From contig JAKTNV010000004.1 in NCBI GenBank assembly GCA_022747635.1, positions 90,773,552 to 90,837,551 of the forward strand: a stretch of DNA of 64,000 bases. The letters run 5' to 3'. This stretch comes from Hetaerina americana (Eukaryota; Arthropoda; Insecta; Odonata; Calopterygidae). Position 1 is the first letter of the stretch; each line of letters opens with the position of its first letter. Shown piece by piece: positions 38,440-49,660 of this stretch. The notes below the pieces were generated by a model that had not been told where the DNA came from, ran no database searches, and worked only from the letters and a program-made list of their open reading frames with translations. The translations under genes and the position numbers were made by a program.

Positions 38440-38725
38440 ACAAAAGCAATTAGTTTCTCCGGTCTACCTGTAAAGAAAATCATGATTGATACATGGGAAA
38501 TACGTTGGGCGCATTAATATACCCCTAAATATGTAAATGTTCTCTTTTGTGAATCATAACTTATGTACGAGGTGGAATGTCCGTAAATGTTGGGAAAGCG
38601 CCGCTCGGAGATGAAAATGAAGAAAGGGAATGTTGAACATTGTGAAGGAAATGCCTGAAAGTTCTGAAAGGAAGGAACATCAGAAAAATCTGAAGAAAAT
38701 CCCTGAAGATAAAGAGTATACCCTC
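38440..38725 (+). repeat. Dispersed repeat, copy 2
   Basis: Same-orientation partner of 31395-31690, clearly similar over about 285 bases with scattered substitutions and small indels. Similarity fades at the C-rich tail (about 38725). It lies head to head with LINE copy D. Confidence 0.7.
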
Positions 38726-38789
38726 TGTGACACAGCTGAATCAAGCTATGCGAGAGTAAAGGGTGCAAATTCAACATTTCACCACCTTA

Positions 38790-39765
38790 TCTAGAGGGGA
38801 AGGGGAGGAAGTGGAGATGACAACAGAAAGGGGGAGACGGAAGCGGGTGCGGGCGTGTGGGGCGGCGAAAGGATAGCGCCGCCCCCCGAGGGAGGTGGAA
38901 GGGGCTGCGGTTGGGGCGGGGGGGGGGGGGGGGTTAGGGTAAAGGGACGGGGATGCGGTGGGGTTCGAAAATCACGAAACTCAATTGCTAGCGGAGAGTC
39001 GCGGACGAGCAGGACATGGTTAGTCGCCCTTGATGACGCGTTGGCGGAGAGAGGAAGGCCAAAAGAAGGGCATCTCACGTGAGCCTCAATAACCCTTTGA
39101 CCGTGAGAAAGGGAATGCCCAACATCATTAAGTCGGTTCCTCGGGGCTCGACCCCAGCCTCTCACCACCACCCCTTCTCCCTCCCGCCCCCTTCCTCTCC
39201 GACGGCTAACCCACCTCCCCACGACCACCCTCGCCTTCGTGTCGCCTGTTGCAATTATGGAGATGAATGGTTTTAAGCGATGGAACGCGTGCCCGCCGCC
39301 ATGCAGTTTTATTAAGCTGATTTTGGGGTTTGCGAGATTCTCCGTCCCTCCCCCCGAAATCACCTCTCAGCGCCACCCCCGCAACAGCAAGTGGCCCTTT
39401 TAAACCCTCCCCCTTCCGCCCACCCACCCTGTCTTACTCCCCCCTTCCCCTACTCAGCTCTTGCGCCCACAAATTAATTGCTTGCCTAATTTATTGGAAT
39501 ATGGTAAGCCGAGCGGGAGAGGGCACCTGAAGGGGAGGGCGGCGGTTGGAAGAAGAGAGTGTGGTTGTGCTGGGGGAGTGAGTGGTTTGGGGGAGAGGCC
39601 TAAAGTTCGCAGTCGTTGGGCGATTGCGGGTGGAGTAGGGCAGGAGGAGGCCGGGGGGTGGCGGTCTGAGGGGGTGACGCCGGGCATCACCCTACTTGCG
39701 CGACAAGATGCTCTCCCGGAGTATTAACCATTCCCCAAAGGGAGTTTAACTCTCTCGGAGATATC
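38790..39765. other. GC-rich island with 16-G run
   Basis: A CpG-containing block of nearly 1 kb. The left part is purine-rich on the + strand, with a run of 16 G at 38918-38933 preceded by GGGGC and followed by TTAGGG. The right part (39160-39470) is C-rich, and the end (39510-39690) is purine-rich again. The 190-residue frame on the - strand is Pro/Arg/Gly-rich with no family signature and is not called. Confidence 0.5.
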
Positions 39766-40184
39766 TCTCCCCCTTTTCTTGAGACGGATTAAGAATCGCG
39801 AGCACTGCGGGCGAGATACTCCCTCCGAATATTCCACAGATCATTTTGATCCAAAGGAATTTTGTTTTTGGTGACTGGGAGGGTTAGCATAATAATATAG
39901 AACGCCGACGAATGGGAACTGTGTGCTGTGCATGCGATGGTTCTCGTGGAAATCGTTTTCGTTTGATTATATAAGGCCATCGTGCAAATAATTATTTTGC
40001 GAGAAAAAATTATACCAAAGTCAATTACCAATAAATTTTTAATGACTTTATGCTGGGAGATAATTTATAATTTAGCATACAAAAAAGTAGTGAAAAACTT
40101 TTAATGAAATTCATTTATGGGCAGTCAAAAAAATAAATACGTAGATATTGAGTATTTCTTGTTTTTGAGCAGAAATCCTGTAAC
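39766..40184. other. Unassigned DNA
   Basis: No recognised feature; AT-rich. Confidence 0.4.
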
Positions 40185-41110
40185 TTATCGTATACATTCA
40201 TGATCATCAGTATTTCAGTCCTAAGATTGGTTCACTGTCCCACAAGTCCCCCATTAGTCTCTATTTAGTCTTCCAATATTTCCAATATTTCTGATCCGTA
40301 GAGTACTCCATGCAAACGTTTCGACGAGCTATTTCCTTATTTCCAATCTCATGTTTTTGAACGTAGTAGTTGTGTCTTTTCCCTATTAACTCATTATTGG
40401 CTTGAGCTATACTTCCCTTGATGTCGGTCGAACTTCCTTCATTCCAAGTTATACCGCTGCCTTGTATAGAGGAAGGATTCCATTTGCTCTAAGTGTCACT
40501 CCTCAAATTGTCACAAGTGTTTTAAGGTTCTCTTTTCCCTGAACAAAAATTTTACTTCTCTTCTTGTTGATGCTCATATTTCAGCGCCGAAGTACTTGGC
40601 CCATAGCATTCAGAGTTCCTTGAAATTCTCGTTTCTGCAACTATCGTGATATCATCAGTGAAACGGAGGATGCTAATTTATTCGCCATTCACTTGGAATC
40701 CTTTGATTTGCAATTATTATGCGTATTTTATTGAATCTTTGAGATAAAGAATAATAATAAAGTAAAATAATTCTGGCGAGAAGTTGTATCCTTGTCTAAC
40801 TCCTTTGCTTATTTTCATTTCAGTTCCCCTTCCATTTTTTATTTGAATGTTTATTACCTGATTCTTTTAGAGGTGTTCGATTCTTATTTATAAGTGCTTT
40901 TAGCAATTGCAACATCTTATCCCAATCGACTTCGTCGAGGGTCTTCTCTAAGTCTAAGTCATGCGTGTCTTGTTTTCCAGTTTTGTTCGAAGAGCTTTTG
41001 CCACTACGATCGTATACGCCACTGGAATAAAAAATTCATCTCCCTCTTTTTCATATAGTTCAATTATTTGCTAACTTCTTACTTTACTTCTTCTTTTGCT
41101 GAGTTTCTTC
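40185..41110 (-). mobile_element. LINE reverse transcriptase remnant, third group
   Basis: On the - strand, broken by stops, one reads DLEKTLDEVDWDKMLQLLKAL (the FVDFEKAFDRVDWDKM motif) and, further on, LRFTDDITIVAET (FADD motif altered to FTDD, near 40628-40670). Towards 40190 there are traces of the C-terminal region. The organisation matches ORF2 of insect LINEs of the GVRQGC type, as at 46600-48000, but the wording differs, so it may be a separate subfamily. It is inactive. Confidence 0.75.
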
Positions 41111-44004
41111 AGCAAATGAAGTTCTTCTGTATCTTTTTCTTTACTATCTTCACTATCCGCCTCCAGTACCAGGCATTGAAGTCTTATTTTTTTAATATTA
41201 ACTTTTTTCTAAATGTTCATTTCTCTCACTTGGCGCAATATTTATACGTTACGCGTTTTTTGCACTCTATGTAGTAATTTTTTATCCAGTGATTGATGTA
41301 AAACATTAAAGAATATATGCAAAAACATAAAATTCCCGAAACAAATATTTAAAAGAGCTAAGATACGAACATAAACGGGTGTTGATGGTAAAAGAACTTT
41401 TAATATAACTTTTAACGAAATAAAATGAAAGAATCACTCTGTTCTCGAACGTTTGGTCATTGTTGAAAAAGTATCTTGCTAAATCCAAACCGGGGCGAAT
41501 GGTTTGAGAATTCAATCGAAATTCAGTGGAAAACTACGATTAAGCTTCTCTCAAGAATTGGAGTAAATAACAGGTAGAGTCACATGTTAGCAATATGAAT
41601 TCCAGGAATAAAAAATTCACAATATCTATAAAACCGCATGCACACTTTTTGACCCGCGCATGCTGGGTATAAGTTTTTAAGAGGGGGAGGTGGGAGATTT
41701 TCCCAAAATGTAATCATTTTCCATGTGATCCTCGTTAAAGATGGAAGGTTTACAGAGTGCATATTCAATGGCCATTGATTTTTCGTGAGTTGAAAGGGAA
41801 ATAGCGGAAAGAGGAGGATGTACCATCGGAGAGATATGGACAGAAAGCTGCCATTTGCTACTGCTGACTGTCTTTCGAAGTTTAAAACCAGGCCTTTGGA
41901 TGTATAAATAAAATTGATTAATTATGTTTAATTCCTTTCGTATTCTATGAAATTACATTGAGAGTTTCCTTCGCCAGCCTCAAATCATTGACGAATCCAA
42001 ATGTTGCGCTTCATTTTCCCTCGGTCGCGGATTCAATTCATGCATCGCTAATACACAACGAGAATAATAACCGTGAGTCGATAAAGTGGCCAATTAATTT
42101 GGGTAGTACTCGACTATTGACCGTAATAGATGATTCAGTAGTACGGAAATTGGATGGATTATTATTCCAGAATAAGAGGAATATTCAATTTATAAGATCA
42201 CATGTTTTTTCTGGCTAACTGCTCGCACTAAAAAGAATAAATTTTAGTTATTTCTCAAAATAATAATTTTCAAAACACTTTTTTCTCCCTATAAAGTCTT
42301 TGGGAATTTCTCTGGCACAGTAAGCAACGTGGTAAGCAGCATTGTGGGAAGTAATGATTCAAAGCACGTTGTGATATGCAATACATAGGTACAACTTGGG
42401 AAATTTTATCTTATTCCACTGTTTTGCCATTTTTCAAAAAAGCATGGTACAATACGAAGACAGAATGTTCTCTCTCGTCTCGTCGATAGAGAGAGAGAAG
42501 GCATGCACGATGAGAGGGGTGGGCGAAGCGAAAACTCTTGACGGAGTCAAAGCGGAATAAATATGCACGAAACCTCTGCGTTTTATTAATTTCGAACGCC
42601 ATATTCGTTCCGGTGGGGGAGCAGAATTGCATGGCCTTGATGAGGCGGGGGCAGAGAAAGGGAGGGAGACTGGAAGGGGCTACGGAGGAGGAGGACAGGA
42701 AGAGAGTTAAATTTTAAAAAAGGAGATCAGGAGGGAGGCAGGTTGAAGAGGGAGGGAGAGGAAGACAGGAACACGAGACGGTTTCAGCGAGGGAGGGCCG
42801 ACTCAATGGGCGGTTAAAATTTTACGACCTTTGAAAACTTCCACAAAGCTGGTACGATTTCAACACCACGAAATCAAAAAGTTATGCTGTCGGTACGACA
42901 GTTGTGGAAAAATAAGACAGAGTGTTATGCATATTATGGGATTACACATATAATGTTGCCGACCTTTGAGTCTCGCATTTGACGAAGGCTACGGTGAATG
43001 AGTACCGTAAACAATGAGATTCTTAATCACGTTATCGAGATTAACAACTGAAAATTTTGTAAAACGTCGTGCCACACAAACCTTTTTGGTAATGCCATCA
43101 GTACGCGTTGGCCTAAATTTATTCGGAACAAAATAGGACGAGTAAAATGATCAGATTGAGATTTAGTGCCAAGACACGCAAGGCTTACTGACCAAGGGAA
43201 GCAATTTAAGCCAAGATATTACCCAAACGAGAGAATGAACAGATACATAACAAATTAGAATGTAACTGGAACACAGGTAAATCAGTGATTATTCAAAATT
43301 AGAGTAAGAAAGAGAAGTGAGAGATTTTACATGGATTATAGAAATAAACTGTGGGAAAACCCATGTATACATTTATTATTAACAATCTGGCCACAAATTA
43401 GTACGAGTATAATTAACTTCAAAAAGATATAAATTGATTAATATTAATTAAAATCAAAATGAATAAATCAACACATTTTTCATTTAATCCACAAAGCAGA
43501 AACAAAAGAGTTCCAATGTTTAGCAGAAAGTTTTCACAAATAAAAGCGTAGCGCAAAAGCGCAATATCATGGATTTTTTATAATAAAATTCAAAAAGCCC
43601 GAATATGTTAGCAACATTTATTTGAGATCAAAATTAATCTTAGATATCGGGTATACCTGTTCCTATTTTTATTTATTTTTGTGAGAAAAATACAAGCAGA
43701 TCTTATTTCGTCAGGATGTCATAAGTACTATATAACTACATTTTATTCAAGCAGAAAACTTCACCGACGTGAAATGAAAAAATATAAATTAATTTTGAAA
43801 TCACTGGAATTTTACTCACTTAACCGGAAACTTTGATACACTAAATAAATCTCCACAAGTGTAGGAATTACATTACTAAGAGGAGGCTGATTACTTCTTT
43901 GAAATAATGTTTTAATATTACTGGCCACTCGTTCGTATATGCATACTGGGGTAAATACACGTTTCATATTACATCTCATGATATGAGTTTATTTTTTCAT
44001 TATA
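41111..44004. other. Stretch with no recognised gene
   Basis: Mostly AT-rich. A purine-rich patch lies at about 42470-42800. The frames at 41958-42218 and 42411-42632 have no family signature. Confidence 0.4.
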
Positions 44005-44757
44005 CGAGGGTCATCCGGAAAGTAGTACCCGTTCGTGAAATAAAGACACAAAAGTAAATATTAACAAACATAAAAAATTTTATTTGAAAGAGGATACTTT
44101 AAACTACTTCTCAACATAATCTCCAAGCAAATTAAGGCATTTGTCATAACGTGTGACAAGTTTCTGTATTCCTGCTGCATAGTCCTTCGCCGCCAGCTCA
44201 TTGAGATACGCGAGGGACCCATCTTGCACAAATTTTTGCATAATGCAGATGGTGTTTAACAATTTCATGAACAATTGTTCGAGAAACATTGGGAAAATGC
44301 TCACAGATGTCATCAATTGTGACGCGCCGATCGTTCCTCACGAATTCGTCAACTGAGCTCACCAGTTGGTCTGTAATGACAGACGGTCTCCCCGAACGCT
44401 CATCGTCGTGTGTGTTCCCCCTCCCCATGTTGAAGTTGCGACACCACCGCCGAACAGACGACTCGTCCATTACATTGTCTCCATACACCTCCTTTAATTG
44501 GCGATGAATATCACATGGGCGAACGTTTCTTGCATTGAGGAATTTCATCACTGCCCTCACTTCACAACTGGCGGCGTTCTCAATTTTTTTAAACATTGTA
44601 AACAATCACAGAAACAACACAGGCAATGCTAGCGTCACGCAACTTGGCTCAGAGAAGGCAGACAAGCCACTGAAGCTATCTGACCTCGTCCAGCGGCTAC
44701 TCGCGTCGTCAGCACTTCATGCGGCACGAACGGGTACTACTTTCCGGATGACCCTCG
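44005..44757 (-). mobile_element. Mariner-like deletion derivative, copy 3, complete ends (753 bp)
   Basis: Same length and structure as the element at 11303-12055, inserted at an unrelated site and flanked by TA on both sides (44003-44004 and 44758-44759). The 33-bp inverted repeats (44005-44037 and 44725-44757) match perfectly here. I noted three differences from copy 2: at 44189, 44546 and 44747. Near-identity at an independent locus indicates recent transposition of this already deleted form, which would need a transposase supplied elsewhere. Confidence 0.95.
44104..44605 (-). pseudogene. Internally deleted mariner transposase, copy 3
   Basis: The - strand frame from 44605 gives the same 135-residue DNA-binding region as copy 2, with one substitution (Met for Ile near residue 20). 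The same frame break follows ICARWVPR, and the C-terminal tip ends GDYVEK, with one Ala-for-Val change. Sharing the exact deletion junction with copies 1 and 2 shows that the deletion happened once, before the copies spread. Confidence 0.9.
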
Positions 44758-44759
44758 TA

Positions 44760-46599
44760 TTTACTATAATATGGGGAATAATTCATATTATTTATAAGAT
44801 TTTGACCACATGCGAATAAAAACATAGTTATATTCTTTCTGTAGGACCCTTTAAACATAATTATCACCCGGAGAGGTGTGAAACGCTCGACCAAACGGAA
44901 TTAATTGCGTGGAGTCGAAGAGATGGGGTTTCCACCGAGGGGTTTTCTGGCTATTACGTCCAATAGTTCAATATTTCAACACTTGGCCTAGATTAATACT
45001 ATTGCATGATGTAACGAGGAAATCCCTTCGTTAGCGCGTCAATTAAGTAGCATTTCGGAGTACTGGAATGCATCATCACCCGGTGACGAAACCGTGGACA
45101 TTGTACGGAGCGCGTTGAACTCAAGATGAAGTATTGTTATAATAAGATAAACTTATTCGACAACGAAGCGTCAGCAAGCGCGAACTTTGGAAACCCCGTT
45201 TCATACAAATACATAAATATTGACTCGGGCAGCAGATTCGACAGGATCATAAACATGACTCGAGGGATGATTGGCTTTGATTGAGAGAAGTGGGATGCAT
45301 CGGAGAGGAGGGGAGGGGAAGGGGCGAGCGGGGAGGGGGAACGGGTGACTGAGTGGCCTAATGATGACAGAGTGGGGGGCGGGGGTGTGGAGTGACCCCT
45401 GGTCCGGAGAGGAGCAGAAAGGACGCGCGGAGACGGGCGTGAAGTGAAGGAGGGGAGCAGATGTGCACACAGATACAAAAGCACACACGAGTGGGGACAC
45501 GACAAACCTCGGCGGGCCGCATCGAGTAGTGAAAAACCCTTCGCGTCCCATGCTGGACAGTTAAAGGGGACAAAAATTTGCACCTAAAACAAAACATTCA
45601 ATTGGAATTAGTGATGAGCCAGCATACAAATTAATGTTACCAAATGTTTTTTTCAAAATGCCCAAGTAAATATCGGGTGATACAAAGTAATTTCTTAGAC
45701 GTCGTAAGATTTTATTACTGAAGCATTGCTAAATAAATTTATTACCTCATACAAAAATATGTACACAGTGAAGAGAGGTAATAATCGATAATCCCATAGA
45801 ATTACCGTCGGACATTCCGAACGCCTCCTGGAATCCCAATCGGTGCATATTTGGCTTTTGACCGGAATTCCCAGGGCAGAGCCCTTGAAAGGACACCAGG
45901 AGGGACCACCGTGAAAAGCGTGTCCCGACGAGCGCGAGTCTTTGCGTCGCAAATTTAGCCGATAGTGCGTCACACTACTCTATCTGAGGCCACTAACTTA
46001 GCTATCAGAAATTTTAGCTATAGAAATAATTAGCAATGAATTTTAATTCAAGTATCGGATGAATGATGATGATGATCTGTTTAATGACTTGCGATTGACG
46101 ACATTGGATCTCTAAAATACTGAATATTCATTTATATTTCAATGATGATATTTTCAAACAGTAAACTTTTGCAGGAGAAAATGGAACGTGAAAAATCCTG
46201 AGTCAACTTAATCTCCAAGGGAAAGGTAATCTTACTATTCAGAATGACGGTTTACCCTTTCCTACTATAACTGTGAGGAGCAATGGGACAGGTTGAAAAA
46301 AAATATTTTCCTTCATTTCTTCCGGTAGTAACACACATCGATCAATACTTTAGCAAAGGATACTATGGAGCATATTTACACGGATAACAGGGGGTGTAAT
46401 CGAGAAAAACCGAGTATTAACGTCTATGACAACAGGGACACCAGGGCTCATGTAACAATTTAACGGCCATTTCGTACAGTACTAAACCACTATGAAAATA
46501 TATTCCAAAAGGCAAACTTAATAGAAATAGATCTCGCCATGGACTACGATCTTGACGTGGCAGAAGGGCTTACGAGTTCTGATGACCCCTAGAGCTGTG
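44760..46599. other. Unassigned DNA with a purine-rich GC block
   Basis: 45280-45460 is purine-rich on the + strand, so the Pro/Ser/Leu-rich - strand frames are artefacts. A short (GAT)n run is near 46062-46074. No gene was recognised. Confidence 0.45.
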
Positions 46600-48010
46600 C
46601 AGGCGGGAACAATGACGTAGTTGAGGGCAGCTTACAACCCTGGCTTACTCGACAGCGAGATACAAACGGGCATTGAGGGAATTGAATTCAAATAGGGTAG
46701 GGGGGGTGACAATATTCCCACGGAAATACTTAAAAGTTTAGGAAACTGTGGGGAGAAGAGTTTTTATGGATTAATTTGTAGGAAAAAGGTGAAGGCCGCA
46801 AAATGTGAGGAAAACAGAACAATAAATTTGATATCTAAAGTAGTTCTTAGGATCAACAACAAAAGGATTGAGAGCAGGGCAAATGATTACTTTGAGGATC
46901 ATTAACTTAGGTTAAGGAAGGGGATAGGCACGCGTGATGCCATTGCAGTAATGAGGTCACTAATAGAAAGGAACATAGAACACAATAAGGTTGTATTTTT
47001 CTATTTCGTAGAGTTCTAAAAGGCGTTTGATAGAGTGAATTTGGAAAAAATAATGAATACATTTCATAAAATAGAAATAGATTGGAGGAATGGAAGGCTA
47101 ATCCGCAACCTGTACATGTCTCAGACTGCTCAGGTGGATGTGGAGTGGGGGGATGGAGGGCCTGGATGGATAGTGTTAGGAAGAGGAGTGAGACAGGGAT
47201 GTCCATTATCACCTGCACTGTTTAACATATAGGTGTGAAGGAAATGGTAAAAGAGGCCTCGTAAGATCTAGAGATAGGAATGAAGGTTGGCGGGGAATTA
47301 CAAAATCACTTAGGTGTGCTAATGATCACGCTTTAGTTTGCCAGTCAACCAAGGTCTTGCAAGCATTGCTGAGTGGATTGGAAACTATGGGATTAGAATG
47401 AATATAAATAAGACAAAGGTTAGGAGGTTTTCCAGAAACAGAAAAGCTAAGGTAAATGTTAAAATAGGTGGATAAAAACTGGAGTAGGCGGAACATTTGA
47501 CGTATTTCGGGAGTGTGTGGGACCAAAATGGTCAAAATAATAGGGGCATAAGAAAAAGTTGGGCAAAGAAGCTTTCACAAGGGGGAAGAAATTGATGATA
47601 GGGACGTTGAGTAAAAATGTTAAGAAAAGACTCGTCAAATCCTTGATATGGAGCGTAGTTCTTTGCTTCGCGGAAACTTGGTCATTGAAGCAGGATGATA
47701 GGCTTAGATTGGAGGCTTTGGGCGTGGAAAAGTTGCAATGGAAAGAAAGGAAAACAAATGAGGATGTGCCTATTTATGGTGGAGGAGAGTAGGGGATGGT
47801 TTGGAAAAAACAGTATAAGACAGGAGAGATGAATGCCAAGCATATTGATCGGCATGGGGATGCCGAAGACTCTGTTAGAGGGGAGAATGTTAGGCAATCG
47901 AGGAAGGGGCAGGAATGGGATAGAAATGTTGCACGGAATGAAGGAAGAATACGGAGAACAGAAGGGAATTACTGTAGACCAGAATATAGTATTAGGTTGT
48001 GCTTTAATAG
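46600..48010 (+). mobile_element. LINE ORF2 remnant with reverse transcriptase
   Basis: Read across stops and frame changes, the + strand gives the order of a non-LTR ORF2: DNIPTEILKSLGNCGEKS, ENRTINLISKVVLRI, RKGIGTRDAIAVMRSLIER, KAFDRVNLEKIMNTF and GRGVRQGCPLSPALFNI (47178-47232). The DLEIGMKVGG segment follows; the FADD box region is damaged. Next come EAFTRGKKL, LSKNVKKRLVKSLIWSVV, AETWSLKQ and EGRMLGNRGRGRNGIEMLHGM. The first catalytic Asp of the AFD box is present but the F/YADD box is not readable. A 5' AP-endonuclease part was not found here. It is inactive but the best preserved of its family in the window. Confidence 0.9.
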
Positions 48011-48421
48011 GAGAGGTGAGCAAATGCTCACTGTTCCGTTTCGTTGCTTGTGTCCATCAAAAACCTGCCTTAACCGGTATATTGCCGATAACAGTTATCA
48101 TAATAATGGAAATAGGATTTGCGTATCCATTGTTCAACGTGGAGATTAAAAGGATCTATAAGCCGATTCTTATCTATAAAATGAATAAAAAGGAGCGAAA
48201 TCATGGAAATGCCGATCAAAATAGTACGAGTAAGGAATGAAATACTCATGTTGGACTTTTCGTCACTGATATTTTCTATATCTACAGTATAATATATTCA
48301 AGACGTATTCCATACAATTAAGTAGAAACATAAATGATGGAACGAAATCAGTTGATCATCATATAAATACCAAACATATTTCTATCTTATCATACACGCT
48401 AAAATTTGCGGAAGGCTGCGT

Positions 48422-48471
48422 AGGTATGAATGGCAAACGCCATTAACCAATGGCGTTTGCCATTCATACCT
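48422..48471. repeat. Perfect 23-bp inverted repeat with 4-base loop
   Basis: The left arm AGGTATGAATGGCAAACGCC + ATT (48422-48444) and right arm (48449-48471) are exact reverse complements around AACC. The flanks are not complementary. An RNA from either strand would fold into a perfect hairpin. It is not obviously linked to a transposon end or microsatellite. Confidence 0.95.
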
Positions 48472-49069
48472 CGTGCCTATTTGGATTTGCTTGTCCTCAG
48501 TAACTAGCCATACCAATGATTGGTATTATAGATGGTCGAGATTCCCCAAGCACTATGTCCAACGATTTTGAAATTCATGCAATATGATAGGTTATTAATT
48601 CGGGGGGGGGGCAGCCAGCAACGGGGACCAGAATTGCTTCCCAGTACGCTCTAGTGCCCGGCAAACAGCACAATATGAATGAGATGAGGGTGCCCAAAGT
48701 GACACGAAACGGAAATCTGGTTTGGTACCTTCTACTACCCATTGCGTAAGCATGGGTTAAAAATAAGGCGCAGCAGGTGTCAAAAGTGAAAAGGATTGAC
48801 CATAAATGGTTTCCACGTGCAAAAGATACAGCTAGAGCTACCGGAAGAGGGTATTTAAATACTTTTCTTTCATCCGGCAAGTGTATTTGGTCGGGGATTC
48901 CATCTCTCGTCGATAGAGTTAGAGGCAAAGGACGTGCACTTGATCATTCAATGAATAGGAATAATGACGACCTAGGGTACGATTCGCCTTCAATTATTGG
49001 CGCGCAGCACAATACTCCGTTAGTAAAAATTTCATCATCGACGATAGTGTTTTGGACCGCGTGCTTGAT
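48472..49069. other. Unassigned DNA
   Basis: No recognised gene. A run of nine G lies at about 48602-48610. Confidence 0.4.
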
Positions 49070-49660
49070 TGGTTCGCGGATGGAAACAATGGGGGGAGGT
49101 AGTTGGGAATGGGAGTGGTAAGTGGGGGTGGCGATGGAATGAGAGGCGAGAAGAGAGTCCCCCTCCCCTTGCCACGGTTGGGGGAGGGGGGTCGCGCTCG
49201 GGGAGGAGAGTCAGGCGAGGCAATCGATTTTCGGGCGAGTATATCCATGTCGTTCCATACCGGACGTCCAATCAGAGGAAGAATTACGCGCAACAAACGA
49301 CCCTCTTCCTTCTCGACCCTACGACTCCCCGCTAACCCTTCCTCCCCCTCCCTACCTTGCTCCAAGCTTCCTCTAGTCTTGGGTCTGCTTTCCCGAGCGC
49401 CTTCGCTTTCGACATTCAGACGGCGTCGAAAGTGGAGCAGCCGGAGAGAGAGAGGTGAGGATACCACCCATAATGTTTTTACCCCGCCCCTAATTTCGGC
49501 CCTCCCTCTTCGGAGTTCATCCGTCATTACGACGTCAAATTTGCCCATCCACCTGACTTCTGCCCTCGCCTCCCCCCCTACGATCTCCTCCAATCACGGG
49601 GGCCAAACGGCTCCGCGTGGGAGGGGCAAATGAGATGGGGGAGAGAAAGCCTCCCCCTTC
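49070..49660. other. GC-rich island
   Basis: A CpG-containing block, purine-rich at the left (49080-49210) and C/T-rich at the right (49300-49600). The 199- and 176-residue frames on opposite strands overlap each other and are Pro/Arg/Ser-rich, so neither is called. Confidence 0.45.

Noticed and set aside
38791..39363. 190-residue frame on the - strand
   Set aside because: Pro/Arg/Gly-rich product of a G-rich island including a 16-G run; no homology signal.
48994..49633. 199- and 176-residue frames on opposite strands
   Set aside because: They overlap almost completely in a GC-rich, strand-skewed island and neither shows a domain.
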